A stretch of DNA of 33,996 nt from JASJHI01 sp965371355 (GCA_965371355.1 CBDUYD010000010.1:1-33996), one strand, 5' to 3'. Positions 1 to 7,244 are shown, numbered from the stretch's first letter. Numbers and translations are program-made. Notes: generated by a model not told the origin, from the sequence alone.

Positions 1-342
1 CACCTCGCCCTCGACATCATGAGCACCGCCGACCAACCGGTCTACGCCGTGTGCGACGGCGTGCTCACCAAGCGCTACACCAACACTGGCGCCGCCGGCT
101 GGGGCTGGACGCTCGAAGACTCGGCGAGCAACCGCCGGTACAAGTACTTCCACTGTGCCGAGGACGCCAACGGCCTCGTCACCGGTGACGCCGTACGGCT
201 GGGCGACGTGATCGGCTTCGTCGGCGACTCCGGCACGACCGTCGGGAACTTCCACCTGCACTTCGAGGTGTGGGAGGGAACGTCGCGCCGCCTCGACCCG
301 TACCCGCTTCTCGACGTCCCCGACACCTGCTCGGTCTGGTAG
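1..342 (+). CDS. M23-family metallopeptidase, C-terminal part (5' truncated by window edge)
   Basis: The reading frame is open from the first base, so the gene begins outside the window. The visible 113 residues form the end of a LytM/M23 zinc peptidase (lysostaphin-like, cuts peptidoglycan cross-bridges) domain. They start inside the first zinc motif HxxxD (HLALD, residues 1-5), then show the conserved YFHC histidine (about residue 50), the GDVIGFVGDSG turn and the second zinc motif HLH (about 85-87) followed by FEVW. All four typical catalytic positions are present, so this domain should be active. The protein ends soon after the domain (DPYPLL), as is usual. It converges with the minus-strand phosphatase-like gene. 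Any signal peptide or other domain upstream cannot be seen. Confidence 0.88.
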   Translation, partial: HLALDIMSTADQPVYAVCDGVLTKRYTNTGAAGWGWTLEDSASNRRYKYFHCAEDANGLVTGDAVRLGDVIGFVGDSGTTVGNFHLHFEVWEGTSRRLDPYPLLDVPDTCSVW

Positions 343-413
343 CACCGCCCCACCGACGACGTTCGCGACGACGGACGCCGGTGCGCAGGAGATCGGTGGG
401 CTTCGGCTGAGCT

Positions 414-920
414 TCAGCGCAGCTCGTGGGCGCGCATGATGAGGTCGCGGGCGAACGGATCGAGTTGTCGACCCGCGATGCGCTCGGTGACCTGGATCGC
501 CTGTGTCGGATCGTCGACGAGGCCGGACCAGCGGACGTAGCCGCCCATCACGCCGACGATGCGGTCGCCGACCTCGTCACCGTGCAACAGCACCTTGGTG
601 CCGTGATCGAGCAGGTCGCTGAGTTCGTTGTACAGCGCCGACAGGTACGCGTCGGTGTTCTCGGCGTTGAACGGGCGATGGCGGTAGGGGAGCTGGAGTT
701 CCTCGTAGTTGTGCAGGTTGTGCGGCGCCGAGATGATCGAGACCACGCACCCGAAGCCGTTCTCGCGCAGCCAGATGATCTCTTCCTGGCGGCGGACCCT
801 GCGATGGTTCTCGCCGACGCCACCTGGACGTTCGCAGATCGCGAGCTTGTCCTTGAGGATCCAGGTGAAATTGCGCGGGGTGATGCCCAGAGCCCACTTT
901 CCTCGCAGTCGCGGCGGCAT
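414..920 (-). CDS. Dual-specificity/tyrosine phosphatase-fold protein with the catalytic Cys replaced by Gly (putative pseudophosphatase)
   Basis: A 168-aa protein whose layout resembles a small dual-specificity phosphatase: a strand with FGCVVSIIS (about 56-64), a region ending YRHRPF, a helix NTDAYLSALYNELSDLLDHG (about 88-107), then the P-loop-like strand KVLLHGDEVGDR (109-120) and a helix leading into GGYVRWSGLVDDP. In active enzymes the P-loop is HCxxxxxR. Here the spacing from His113 to Arg120 is kept, but the Cys position (114) is Gly, so cysteine-phosphatase chemistry should be lost. The ATG at 920 was chosen because upstream sequence overlaps tilS and has no family character. It lies 49 bp downstream of tilS and may be cotranscribed with it. 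The fold assignment is my inference from the pattern; a role in binding phosphorylated ligands is possible but unproven. Confidence 0.6.
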   Translation of the reverse strand: MPPRLRGKWALGITPRNFTWILKDKLAICERPGGVGENHRRVRRQEEIIWLRENGFGCVVSIISAPHNLHNYEELQLPYRHRPFNAENTDAYLSALYNELSDLLDHGTKVLLHGDEVGDRIVGVMGGYVRWSGLVDDPTQAIQVTERIAGRQLDPFARDLIMRAHELR

Positions 921-969
921 CAGCGCCCACTCTCTCGTCGTTCGACCCTCTCCATACCGGCGGTGAACG

Positions 970-1878
970 CTACCGGGTCGGGGGTCGATCCGAGAAAAGC
1001 CGGAGCCGCTGCCGGGTCCGCTCGACGCGCCGGCCGCCGGCGACCTCACACGCCACAGCGCGGCCTGCGGCGACATCGAGCACACGTGCCACCTCAGCCG
1101 AGCCGGGCGGATGCCCGTCCAGGAGCAGCCAGCGACGGACGGCCCTCCGGGCGAGCGGGAGCGGTGCTGCGGCCAACGCACGCGCGTCGGTCGGATCGAG
1201 GTCGGCGGAGAGCACGTCGAGCAGCCGGTCGTCGTCGCGGAGCAGCCCTGCGGTGCGGGTGAGGAGCGGCACCGGATCGCGGTCCGCGATGTCGGCGAGG
1301 AGTGGGAGCAGTTCGTGGCGTACCCGGTTGCGCCGGAATCTCGCGTCGTCGTTCGACGGATCGTCGACGAAGGAGAGTCCGGCGGCGTCGCACAGGGCCC
1401 TCGTCTCGGTACGGCGGAGCCGGAGGATCGGCCGTCGGATGCCCGGTTCGATCGCCGAGAGGCCCGTGGCCCCCGACCCGCGCAGCAGCGCGAGCAGCAC
1501 GGTCTCGGCCTGATCGTCGGCCGTGTGACCCGTCAGCACCCCCGGCGGCAGTGCGCTGTAGCGGGCGGCTCTTGCCCGCGCCTCGAGATTCGGTCCGTCG
1601 CCGATCTCGACGGTCTCGGCGCGGTACCCGACACCGAGGGCGGCAGCGTTCCGCGCCGCGCACCGTTCGTCGTCGTCATCGTCGGCGCGCAGGCCGTGGC
1701 GCACGTGCACCGCCGTGACGCGGCAGCCCGCACGGGTGGCGAGCAGGGTCAGCGCGGTCGAGTCGGGGCCGCCCGACAGTGCGCACACGACCGACGTTCC
1801 CGCCGGCGGGAACGTGCAGCGGGTGAGTAGCCGATCGATGAGCGCGGAAGCGCCGGAGGGTTCGCCGACGGTGTTCAG
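970..1878 (-). CDS. tilS: tRNA(Ile)-lysidine synthase TilS, apparently with a non-canonical CTG start
   Basis: TilS adenylates C34 of tRNA-Ile(CAU) and attaches lysine, so that the tRNA reads AUA. The protein has the PP-loop ATPase motif SGGPDS (about residues 35-40), then VHVRHGLR, the TGHTADDQAETVLLALLRGSG segment and DDPSNDDARFRRNRVRHELLP, all typical of the TilS N-terminal domain. A C-terminal arm of about 110 residues follows, short as in actinobacterial TilS. No ATG, GTG or TTG lies in frame between a GTG at 2001 (deep inside the upstream gene) and a GTG only four codons before the PP-loop. The CTG at 1878 overlaps the upstream stop as CTGA, like the ATGA couplings elsewhere in the window, so I place the start there. 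Function is secure; the start is not. Confidence 0.85.
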   Translation of the reverse strand: MNTVGEPSGASALIDRLLTRCTFPPAGTSVVCALSGGPDSTALTLLATRAGCRVTAVHVRHGLRADDDDDERCAARNAAALGVGYRAETVEIGDGPNLEARARAARYSALPPGVLTGHTADDQAETVLLALLRGSGATGLSAIEPGIRRPILRLRRTETRALCDAAGLSFVDDPSNDDARFRRNRVRHELLPLLADIADRDPVPLLTRTAGLLRDDDRLLDVLSADLDPTDARALAAAPLPLARRAVRRWLLLDGHPPGSAEVARVLDVAAGRAVACEVAGGRRVERTRQRLRLFSDRPPTR

Positions 1879-2027
1879 AGGTCGAGTTGATGGCTCTGCT
1901 CGGCGTCCGGGTACTCCTCGGACACGACGTTCTTCATGTACCCGTAGACGAGCACGACGCCGATGAGGAGGGTGACGATCAGGAGGACGACCCCGATCCA
2001 CCAGTGCCAGATCTCGGCTGCGAGCAT
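1875..2027 (-). CDS. 50-aa single-pass membrane protein upstream of tilS
   Basis: A small protein, MLAAEIWHWW followed by a strongly hydrophobic stretch IGVVLLIVTLLIGVVLVYGYM (about residues 11-31), then an acidic/polar tail of about 19 residues. It should have one transmembrane helix. Short N-terminus, aromatic belt (WHWW) and charged tail suggest a real membrane protein and not noise. Reality is also supported by a TAGTCT hexamer ending 7 bases before the ATG (leaderless promoter geometry seen at many genes here) and by its CTGA overlap with tilS. I do not recognise a family and assign no function. Confidence 0.65.
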   Translation of the reverse strand: MLAAEIWHWWIGVVLLIVTLLIGVVLVYGYMKNVVSEEYPDAEQSHQLDL

Positions 2028-2034
2028 GACCGAG

Positions 2035-2040
2035 AGACTA
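2035..2040 (-). promoter_or_regulatory. -10 element TAGTCT for the 50-aa gene/tilS operon
   Basis: TAGTCT on the minus strand ends 7 bases before the ATG at 2027, which would place +1 at or next to the start codon (leaderless mRNA). No clear -35 was seen. Confidence 0.5.
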
Positions 2041-2097
2041 ACGGGAGGTGTCGACCCAGTGCACGTTCGTGGTCTGCCACACGTCTTGTGGGAGGTC

Positions 2098-2367
2098 TCA
2101 GCCGATGACGCCGTCACCGTCGAAGTCGGTGTCGAAACACCGTTCGATACGCGACAGGAGGTCGGGCGGCATCTCGTCGTTCTGGCACTTCGCGGCAACG
2201 ACCTGTTTCAGCTCGGCGTGGAAGTCGAAGGCGCCATTGCAGTCCGGACAGTACTCGAGGTGTTGGCGGATCGTCGCCCGCGCAGCGTCGGAGAGTTCGC
2301 CGTCGAGGAAGAGGTCGAGTTCTCGGAGCGTCTCGTTGCAGTTCGGTGATGCGCAGTTGTCGGTCAT
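2098..2367 (-). CDS. rsrA: Zinc-containing anti-sigma factor, RsrA-like (mycothiol system anti-sigma factor)
   Basis: An 89-aa protein of the ZAS (zf-HC2) family. It carries the HxxxCxxC motif (His36, Cys40, Cys43; HLEYCPDC) and an N-terminal Cys (Cys10, with Cys5 nearby) in the position used by RsrA for zinc binding and disulfide switching. In the family, oxidation of these cysteines releases the partner sigma factor to activate thiol-stress genes. It starts 2 bases after the stop of the SigR-like sigma gene, the usual sigma/anti-sigma order, so the two are almost certainly one operon. An extra Cys lies at about residue 60 and another near the C-terminus. Which stress is sensed is inferred from the family. 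Confidence 0.88.
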   Translation of the reverse strand: MTDNCASPNCNETLRELDLFLDGELSDAARATIRQHLEYCPDCNGAFDFHAELKQVVAAKCQNDEMPPDLLSRIERCFDTDFDGDGVIG

Positions 2368-2369
2368 CG

Positions 2370-2960
2370 TCAGTTCTCCCGCCCGTCCGTTCCGGATTCC
2401 GCGTTGGCAAGGCCCCGGTCGAGCGCGTATTCGTACAACGCCTTCTGCATCGCCTTTCTTCCCCGATGGAGCCTCGACATCACGGTTCCGATCGGAATCT
2501 CGAGCATTTCCGCGATCTCCTTGTACGAGAATCCTTCGACGTCGGCGAGCACGACCGGCAGCCGGAAGTTGTCGGGCAGGCCCTCGAGCGCCGCCTTCAC
2601 CTCGTCGTCGGGAAGGATCTCCATCAGCGACTCCTCAGCCGATCTGCCACGCGAGGCGTCGTCGAGGGACCCCAGCCGGTGGTAGAGGTACAGATCCTCG
2701 ACGTCGGCGAGATCGGTCTCGTCGGGTCGCCGCTGCTTGGCGCGATACCGATTGATGTAGGTGTTGGTCAGGATCCGGAACAGCCAGGCACGCAGATTCG
2801 TGCCCTCGGTGAAGGTGTGGAAGCTGCGGAACCCTTTGAGGTAGGTCTCCTGCACGAGGTCTTCGGCGTCGGCCCGATTGCGGGTCATGCGCATCGCCGC
2901 GGAGAACAACTGGGGCGCGTACTCCATCGCCTGGTCGGCGAACACCGCCTGATCAGCCAT
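2370..2960 (-). CDS. sigR: ECF sigma factor, SigR/SigH/SigE-like (thiol/oxidative stress)
   Basis: A 196-aa sigma-70 family protein with region 2 (FSAAMRMTRNRADAEDLVQETYLKGFRSFHTFTEGTNLRAWLFRILTNTYINRYR) and region 4 (ALEGLPDNFRLPVVLADVEGFSYKEIAEMLEIPIGTVMSRLHRGRKAM). The wording FHTFTEGTNLRAWLFRILTNTYIN is characteristic of the SigR/SigH group that pairs with RsrA-type anti-sigma factors. The frame extends to a GTG at 2972, but a TAGTGT hexamer (2969-2974) ends 8 bases before the ATG at 2960, so the ATG start (MADQAVFADQAM) is preferred. The anti-sigma gene follows after 2 bases. Autoregulation is usual for this family, but I did not find a convincing SigR-type -35 here. Confidence 0.93.
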   Translation of the reverse strand: MADQAVFADQAMEYAPQLFSAAMRMTRNRADAEDLVQETYLKGFRSFHTFTEGTNLRAWLFRILTNTYINRYRAKQRRPDETDLADVEDLYLYHRLGSLDDASRGRSAEESLMEILPDDEVKAALEGLPDNFRLPVVLADVEGFSYKEIAEMLEIPIGTVMSRLHRGRKAMQKALYEYALDRGLANAESGTDGREN

Positions 2961-2968
2961 CGCAGCGG

Positions 2969-2974
2969 ACACTA
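2969..2974 (-). promoter_or_regulatory. -10 element TAGTGT of the sigR-rsrA operon
   Basis: TAGTGT ends 8 bases before the ATG at 2960 and overlaps the alternative GTG start at 2972. This predicts a leaderless mRNA and decides for the ATG start. Confidence 0.5.
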
Positions 2975-2976
2975 CC

Positions 2977-3012
2977 GGGCACTCGGACCGGGGGATGCGA
3001 AGCGGAGTGCCC
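2977..3012. repeat. 8-bp perfect inverted repeat between the marR-like gene and sigR
   Basis: GGGCACTC at 2977-2984 and GAGTGCCC at 3005-3012, separated by 20 bases, in the gap between the MarR stop (3031) and the sigma factor start. It could end transcription from the MarR gene or be a binding site just upstream of the sigR -10. Confidence 0.4.
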
Positions 3013-3030
3013 TGGATGCTCCTATGGATG

Positions 3031-3540
3031 TCAGGCGAGCGAGTCGACGACGTCGTCGAGGGCGATGACGAACCGGTCGAGAAGATCGGCGAGCGTGCCG
3101 CGATCGTGCGGCCCGAAGGCGCTCAGGATCCGCTCCATCACGAGCGCGCGGCGGGCGGCGACCTCGCGGTGCGCGCGGCGCCCGTCGTCGGTGATCCGCA
3201 CCATGACGACGCGCCCGTCCTGCGGCGAGGGGAAGCGCTCGGCGAGGCCGTCCTTGACCAGTCGCTGCACGGCGCGCGTGGCCGACGAGGGGTCGATCCG
3301 CAGCTTGTCCGCGAGGCCGCGCATCGTGCGGTCGCGGCGGACGAGGTAGTCGAGCGCGTCGATCTGCCCCTGCTCGAGCGTGCCGCGGCCGTACATGTAG
3401 TCGCGTACCGCCGAGGCGCCCCCGCCCCGGCGCAGCTCGATCCACGCCGCGCCGATGCGTTGGGCGTGCTCACGGTCGACAGGGTTGTCGAAGTCGACGC
3501 CGTGATCGACGGGCGGCCGCTCGCTGACGTGTGTGCTCAT
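3031..3540 (-). CDS. MarR-family transcriptional regulator
   Basis: A 169-aa winged-helix regulator. The core reads TLEQGQIDALDYLVRRDRTMRGLADKLRIDPSSATRAVQRLVKDGLAERFPSPQDGRVVMVRITDDGRR: DNA-recognition helix SSATRAVQRL and the wing with the DGRVVMVRIT signature. A long N-terminal and a helical C-terminal segment provide dimerisation. ATG codons occur at 3546 and 3540; a TACAAA hexamer at 3546-3551 overlaps the first, so the second is preferred. It is divergent from an alpha/beta hydrolase gene with only 23 bp between the starts, so it probably controls that gene and itself. The ligand cannot be read from sequence. Confidence 0.88.
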   Translation of the reverse strand: MSTHVSERPPVDHGVDFDNPVDREHAQRIGAAWIELRRGGGASAVRDYMYGRGTLEQGQIDALDYLVRRDRTMRGLADKLRIDPSSATRAVQRLVKDGLAERFPSPQDGRVVMVRITDDGRRAHREVAARRALVMERILSAFGPHDRGTLADLLDRFVIALDDVVDSLA

Positions 3541-3549
3541 GTGCATTTG

Positions 3550-3555
3550 TACGCT
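3550..3555 (+). promoter_or_regulatory. -10 element TACGCT for the alpha/beta hydrolase gene, overlapping a divergent TACAAA
   Basis: TACGCT ends 8 bases before the ATG at 3564. On the other strand TACAAA (3551-3546) faces the marR-like gene. The two -10-like elements share bases 3550-3551, so the divergent promoters are interlocked and one bound repressor could shut both. Confidence 0.4.
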
Positions 3556-3563
3556 AGCGACGC

Positions 3564-4307
3564 ATGTCCGACGGATCCGGTACCGAGGCGACCTCGAGCC
3601 CCGGCGATCCGGTCGACCCGACGGCGCTCGAGGCGCTCCACCCGCTCGCCACCAGCGAGGTCGAGGTGACGCCGGCGTTCCGTCACCGCGAGGTCTACAC
3701 GACCAGGGGGCTGCTGAGCGTGCTGTGGCACGAGCCGCCGGGCGACGCGGCGACCGTGCCGGCAGCGATCGTGGCGTGCGGGGGCGCGATGGGAGGGCTG
3801 CTCGGACCGGGTCACGCGCTGTACCACCATCTCGGCAAACGCTGGTCGTCGCGGGGTGTTCGCATGCTGCGCGTCGGCTACCGCGAACCGAACAACCTCG
3901 ATCTGTGCGCCCACGACCTCGCGTGCGGTGTCGAGATGGCCCGCGACGCGGGTGCCGAGCGGATCGTGGTGATCGGCCACAGCTTCGGCGGTGCGGTCGC
4001 CATCAGGGCGGCTGTGGTGATGCCTGCATCGGTCGTCGGCGTCGTCACGTTCGCCACACAATCGGCGGGCTGTGAGGTCGCCGGCGCACTCGGGGGCCGT
4101 CCGCTGCTGCTCTTCCACGGCGAGCGCGACGAGCTGCTTCCGTCCGAGTCGAGTCACATGGTGCGGGCGATCGCGGGCGCCGGCGAGGTCGTGGTCATCC
4201 CGGCCGACGGCCACCTCCTCGGCAAGAGCGACGAACTGCTCACCGAACGACTCGACGAATGGCTGCCCGGCGTGCTCGATGTCGATCGGCGATGGTCGGG
4301 ATCGTAG
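3564..4307 (+). CDS. Alpha/beta hydrolase (dienelactone hydrolase/esterase-like)
   Basis: A 247-aa alpha/beta hydrolase fold enzyme. The nucleophile elbow is GHSFGG with Ser140; the acid is probably Asp189 in HGERDELLP and the base His217 in PADGHLLG, so a full triad is visible. An early GGAMGG segment (about 73-78) probably supplies the oxyanion hole. There is no signal peptide, so it is cytosolic. It is divergent from a MarR regulator, which suggests induction by a small aromatic or ester-like compound. Substrate is unknown. The start is supported by the -10 element TACGCT 8 bases upstream. Confidence 0.82.
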   Translation: MSDGSGTEATSSPGDPVDPTALEALHPLATSEVEVTPAFRHREVYTTRGLLSVLWHEPPGDAATVPAAIVACGGAMGGLLGPGHALYHHLGKRWSSRGVRMLRVGYREPNNLDLCAHDLACGVEMARDAGAERIVVIGHSFGGAVAIRAAVVMPASVVGVVTFATQSAGCEVAGALGGRPLLLFHGERDELLPSESSHMVRAIAGAGEVVVIPADGHLLGKSDELLTERLDEWLPGVLDVDRRWSGS

Positions 4308-4310
4308 GAT
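4305..4310 (+). promoter_or_regulatory. -10 element TAGGAT ahead of the DUF1330-like gene
   Basis: TAGGAT overlaps the stop codon of the preceding hydrolase gene. It would give a leader of about 40 bases before the ATG at 4358, which also has an SD-like AGCGAGGA. Confidence 0.35.
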
Positions 4311-4357
4311 TACCGGCGGTCGGTCGCTGTCATCGGCCGCAGAAAGCGAGGACACCA

Positions 4358-4663
4358 ATGAGCGAAGTCGTCCATTTCATCGCCCACTTCTCCGTCGACG
4401 ACCCGGAGCCGTACCGGGTCTACGAGAAGGGGTTCTTCCCGATCCTCAAGGCCCACGGCGGACGGTTCATCACCTACGACGACGACGTCACGATCCTCGA
4501 GGGTGAGCGTGTCGCGGGCCGCACGGTGATCATCGAGTTCGACTCCGACGAGCAGTGCATGGCCTGGTGGAACTCCCCGGAGTACCAGGAGTTGGCCGAG
4601 CACCGCCGTGCGGGTACCACAACGCACTCGGTCGTTGTCGTGCATCCCCTGCCTCCGCGCTGA
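4358..4663 (+). CDS. DUF1330-like small dimeric alpha-beta barrel protein
   Basis: A 101-aa protein that resembles the DUF1330 family (ferredoxin-like alpha/beta fold): VVHFIAHFSVDDPEPYRVYEKGFFPILKAHGGRFITYDDDVTILEG, then VIIEFDSDEQCMAWWNSPEYQELAEHRRAGTTTHSVVVV. The segment EFDS..ACMAWWNSPEYQ and the final strand are typical. The function of the family is not established. The ATG at 4358 has an SD-like AGCGAGGA at suitable spacing, unlike most genes here. It converges with the enoyl-CoA hydratase gene, with only 17 bp between the stops. Confidence 0.8.
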   Translation: MSEVVHFIAHFSVDDPEPYRVYEKGFFPILKAHGGRFITYDDDVTILEGERVAGRTVIIEFDSDEQCMAWWNSPEYQELAEHRRAGTTTHSVVVVHPLPPR

Positions 4664-4677
4664 GCCCGTTTCCGGGT
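4664..4677. terminator. Small GC hairpin between convergent genes
   Basis: GCCCG TTTC CGGGT gives a 5-bp stem with a 4-base loop directly after the DUF1330-like stop and just before the enoyl-CoA hydratase stop on the other strand. There is no T tract, so support is modest. Confidence 0.3.
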
Positions 4678-4680
4678 CCG

Positions 4681-5517
4681 CTACTCGCCGCGGAAGACCG
4701 GCTCTCGCTTCTCGACGAAGGCCGCCGCCGCCTCGCGGTGGTCCGCCGTCGACATCGAGGTGATCATCGCGATGCCCTCGGCGTCGAGGGCGGTCGAGAT
4801 GTCGCAGGTGATCGCCCGGTTGAGGTTCTCTTTCATCAACCTCGTCGCGATCGGTGCCCGCTTCGCCAGGTCGCGGCACCATGCCAGCGCGGCGTCGTCG
4901 AAGCCCTCGTCGGGGAGTACGTGGTTGACCATCCCGAGTTCGAGCGCCTCGGCGGCCGTCAGCCTGGGGGACGTGAAGTACAGCTCCTTCGCTTTCGCCG
5001 TGCCGACGAGCTGGGTGAGGAACCAGCTCCCGCCGAAGTCACCCGACGCCCCGACCGTGACGAACGCCGTGACGAGCAGCGCGCGCTCGGCGGCCAGGCG
5101 GATGTCGGCGGCCAGCGCGATCGAGAGCCCCGCGCCCGCGGCGGCTCCGGGAAGGGCGGCGACAACCGGTTTCGGGAACCGGTGCAGCGCGAGCGAGACG
5201 GTTCGTTGATCGCGCCGGACCCTGGCGACGGAGCCCTCGAACGTCGTCGGCCGTCCCGGGCGCGGTTGGCCGGTGCGGTGGGACTCGTGCATCCCCTTCA
5301 CGTCGCCGCCGGCGCAGAACGCGCCGCCCGCGCCGGTGATCAGCACGACGCGCACCTCCGGATCGGCGGCGAGTGCGGGGATCGCCGCCTCGAACCCCTG
5401 GTACATCGGTGCCGAGAGCGCGTTGCGCCGGCTGGGCCGGTTGAACGTGATCACGCCGACGTGCCCGTCGACGTGCGCGAGAAGGTCGTCGGTTCCGGTG
5501 TCGATCGCTCGTGTCAT
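4681..5517 (-). CDS. Enoyl-CoA hydratase/isomerase (crotonase) family protein
   Basis: A 278-aa crotonase-fold enzyme. It shows the N-terminal hairpin GVITFNRPSRRNALSAPMYQGF, the CoA/oxyanion segment ITGAGGAFCAGGDVKGM (about 60-76), KPVVAALPGAAAGAGLSIALAADIRLAAE, and FVTVGASGDFGGSWFLTQLVG. The Asp in SGDFGG is at the place used as catalytic acid by PaaG-like and isomerase-type members; the usual second hydratase Glu is not obvious, so an isomerase or other crotonase activity is as likely as hydratase. An insertion MHESHRTGQPRPGRPTTFEG follows the first motif. It lies downstream of the PEP-utilizer protein on the same strand, 58 bp away. The physiological substrate is unknown. Confidence 0.87.
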   Translation of the reverse strand: MTRAIDTGTDDLLAHVDGHVGVITFNRPSRRNALSAPMYQGFEAAIPALAADPEVRVVLITGAGGAFCAGGDVKGMHESHRTGQPRPGRPTTFEGSVARVRRDQRTVSLALHRFPKPVVAALPGAAAGAGLSIALAADIRLAAERALLVTAFVTVGASGDFGGSWFLTQLVGTAKAKELYFTSPRLTAAEALELGMVNHVLPDEGFDDAALAWCRDLAKRAPIATRLMKENLNRAITCDISTALDAEGIAMITSMSTADHREAAAAFVEKREPVFRGE

Positions 5518-5575
5518 CGTGTCACCCTGCCACCGCGGGCACCTTCCCGACGAGCCGATCCGGAGCCCGAGCGGA

Positions 5576-7201
5576 TCAGAGCACGCGGATCGCGCCGGCC
5601 GACGGGTCGACCTCGATCATCGCGCCGTCCTCGATCGTGGTCGTGGCACCGGCTGCTCCGATGACGGCGGGGATCCCGAGTTCGCGGGCGACGATCGCGG
5701 CGTGGCAGAGCGGGCCACCCTCTTCGACCACGACGGCGCCCACCATGCCCAGGATGCTGTTGTATGCGGGCCCGGTGAAGGAGGCGACGAGAATGTCGCC
5801 CTCGGTCAGCCGGGCGAACGCGTCGTCGCTGCCGTTCACCACCCTCGCGGTGCCCCGGTAGACGGTGTCGCCGACGCCGATGCCGTGCAGCGGATCCTCG
5901 CCGGGTTCACCCTCCATCGTCTCGATCAGCGCGAGCACCGCGCGAGCGGCTCGGGCGATGGGAGCGGGGAACGCTTCGAGTGGCGGGGGCGGCTCGGGAT
6001 CACCGAGCGTCGATGGCGGATGCGCCGCTTCGACATCGACGCGCCACGCCGCTCGCCCGGCGATCTCGTCGCTCGTCGGGCCGGCGCCGTCGAGCAGGAG
6101 CGGACCGACCTCGTCGGGGGCGAGTTCGATCGAATGCTCGGGAGTCTCGAGCCGGTCGGCGGCGTGGAGCCGCCGGCCGACCTCGAGCAGCGCCCGCCGG
6201 AGGAGCCCGACCGGCCAGCACCAGCGGATGCCGACGTTGTCGTCACGGAGGCGGAGGCCGTACCTGGCCTCGGCGAGGAGCTCGTCGAACAGTGCCCGTC
6301 GATCGGCGGGCACCTGCTCGCGCAGAGCGGTGGGATCCGGATCTGCGTCTTCTCGCCGGTCGCCGGTGGCGAGCAGGATCGACAGTTGCAGATCCGGTCG
6401 CTCGACGAGGGTCGTGGCGTCGAGATCGTCGGAGTCGATCACCCGCCAGCCGAACATCTCGATCCAGCGGTCGACAGCCTTGGCGACAGCGGGCCCGAGG
6501 TCGCGCACCTCGTCGAGCGTGGTCGGTGTGCGCGACGCCTCGGACATCGCGTCGGCGACAGGCGAGAGGAGTCGGGCGACCTCGGAGCTGGCGGGAGAAC
6601 TCCCGCGCAGCAGTGCCGCAGCGGCGCCGGCGTCGAGCCCCCATTGCGCACAGTGCGCGAAATAGTCGCCGTTGGGGATGATGTCACCGCCGTGGGTCGC
6701 CATCCCGAGGTACATCATCTCGGCCAGATCGTCGGTCAGCGACCCGACGTGTGCGACCAGCTCGCGGTCGTCGAGTTCGGCGACCTGCACCGCCTGGTAC
6801 GTCAGCAACGTGGTGATCGTCGCGTCTCGATCGCGGTCGAACCACTGGTCGACGTCGTCGCGCCACCGCTTCTCGGCCCACGCGGCGGCGGCGGTCTTGT
6901 TGCGCCGCCGGAGTTCGGGGTGCAGGCGGGTGATGATCTTCATGATCGGCATCGGGGGTGGCGCCGACGCCTTGGCGCCCTCACCGATCGCTTTCGGTCG
7001 GACGTAGAGGCACCCGTTGACCGTGCGTCCCTCGATCGTCGCGAGGGGGAGACCGAACCGCGCCAACATCGCGCTCATTCCGCGTTCGAACTGTGGGAGC
7101 GCGACCTGGCTGAGGTAGCCCGACATCGGACGGCGACCGTGATGGGTCGTGTCGAGCATCCATTCGCCCGGCCCGGGCGGCTCGAAGGTGATCTCGGACA
7201 T
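5576..7201 (-). CDS. PEP-utilizing enzyme mobile (swivel) domain protein without an ATP-grasp domain
   Basis: A 541-aa protein. The last 80 residues are a phosphohistidine swivel domain: GDILVASFTGPAYNSILGMVGAVVVEEGGPLCHAAIVARELGIPAVIG, with the phospho-acceptor His at about residue 500. In PEP synthase-like enzymes and rifampin phosphotransferase this domain carries phosphate between an ATP-grasp and a second active site. The upstream 400 residues are alpha-helical and rich in Trp, Arg and Glu, and I see no ATP-grasp motif. It resembles the C-terminal portion of PEP synthase-like proteins. GGGGGAG precedes the ATG at 7201. It faces a TetR regulator across an inverted repeat, so it is probably its main target. 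The reaction is unknown. Confidence 0.78.
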   Translation of the reverse strand: MSEITFEPPGPGEWMLDTTHHGRRPMSGYLSQVALPQFERGMSAMLARFGLPLATIEGRTVNGCLYVRPKAIGEGAKASAPPPMPIMKIITRLHPELRRRNKTAAAAWAEKRWRDDVDQWFDRDRDATITTLLTYQAVQVAELDDRELVAHVGSLTDDLAEMMYLGMATHGGDIIPNGDYFAHCAQWGLDAGAAAALLRGSSPASSEVARLLSPVADAMSEASRTPTTLDEVRDLGPAVAKAVDRWIEMFGWRVIDSDDLDATTLVERPDLQLSILLATGDRREDADPDPTALREQVPADRRALFDELLAEARYGLRLRDDNVGIRWCWPVGLLRRALLEVGRRLHAADRLETPEHSIELAPDEVGPLLLDGAGPTSDEIAGRAAWRVDVEAAHPPSTLGDPEPPPPLEAFPAPIARAARAVLALIETMEGEPGEDPLHGIGVGDTVYRGTARVVNGSDDAFARLTEGDILVASFTGPAYNSILGMVGAVVVEEGGPLCHAAIVARELGIPAVIGAAGATTTIEDGAMIEVDPSAGAIRVL

Positions 7202-7244
7202 CGGGTCTCCCCCTGTGCTGATGTTCGGTGTCATTCTATATGAC

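Noticed and set aside
426..1262. Long plus-strand open frame (278 codons) opposite tilS and the phosphatase-like gene
   Set aside because: Arg- and Ala-rich antisense shadow of high-GC coding sequence, with no family motif.
5273..7243. 656-codon open frame on plus opposite enoyl-CoA hydratase and the PEP-utilizer gene
   Set aside because: The minus-strand proteins have clear family motifs; this frame is the mirror of their codon bias.
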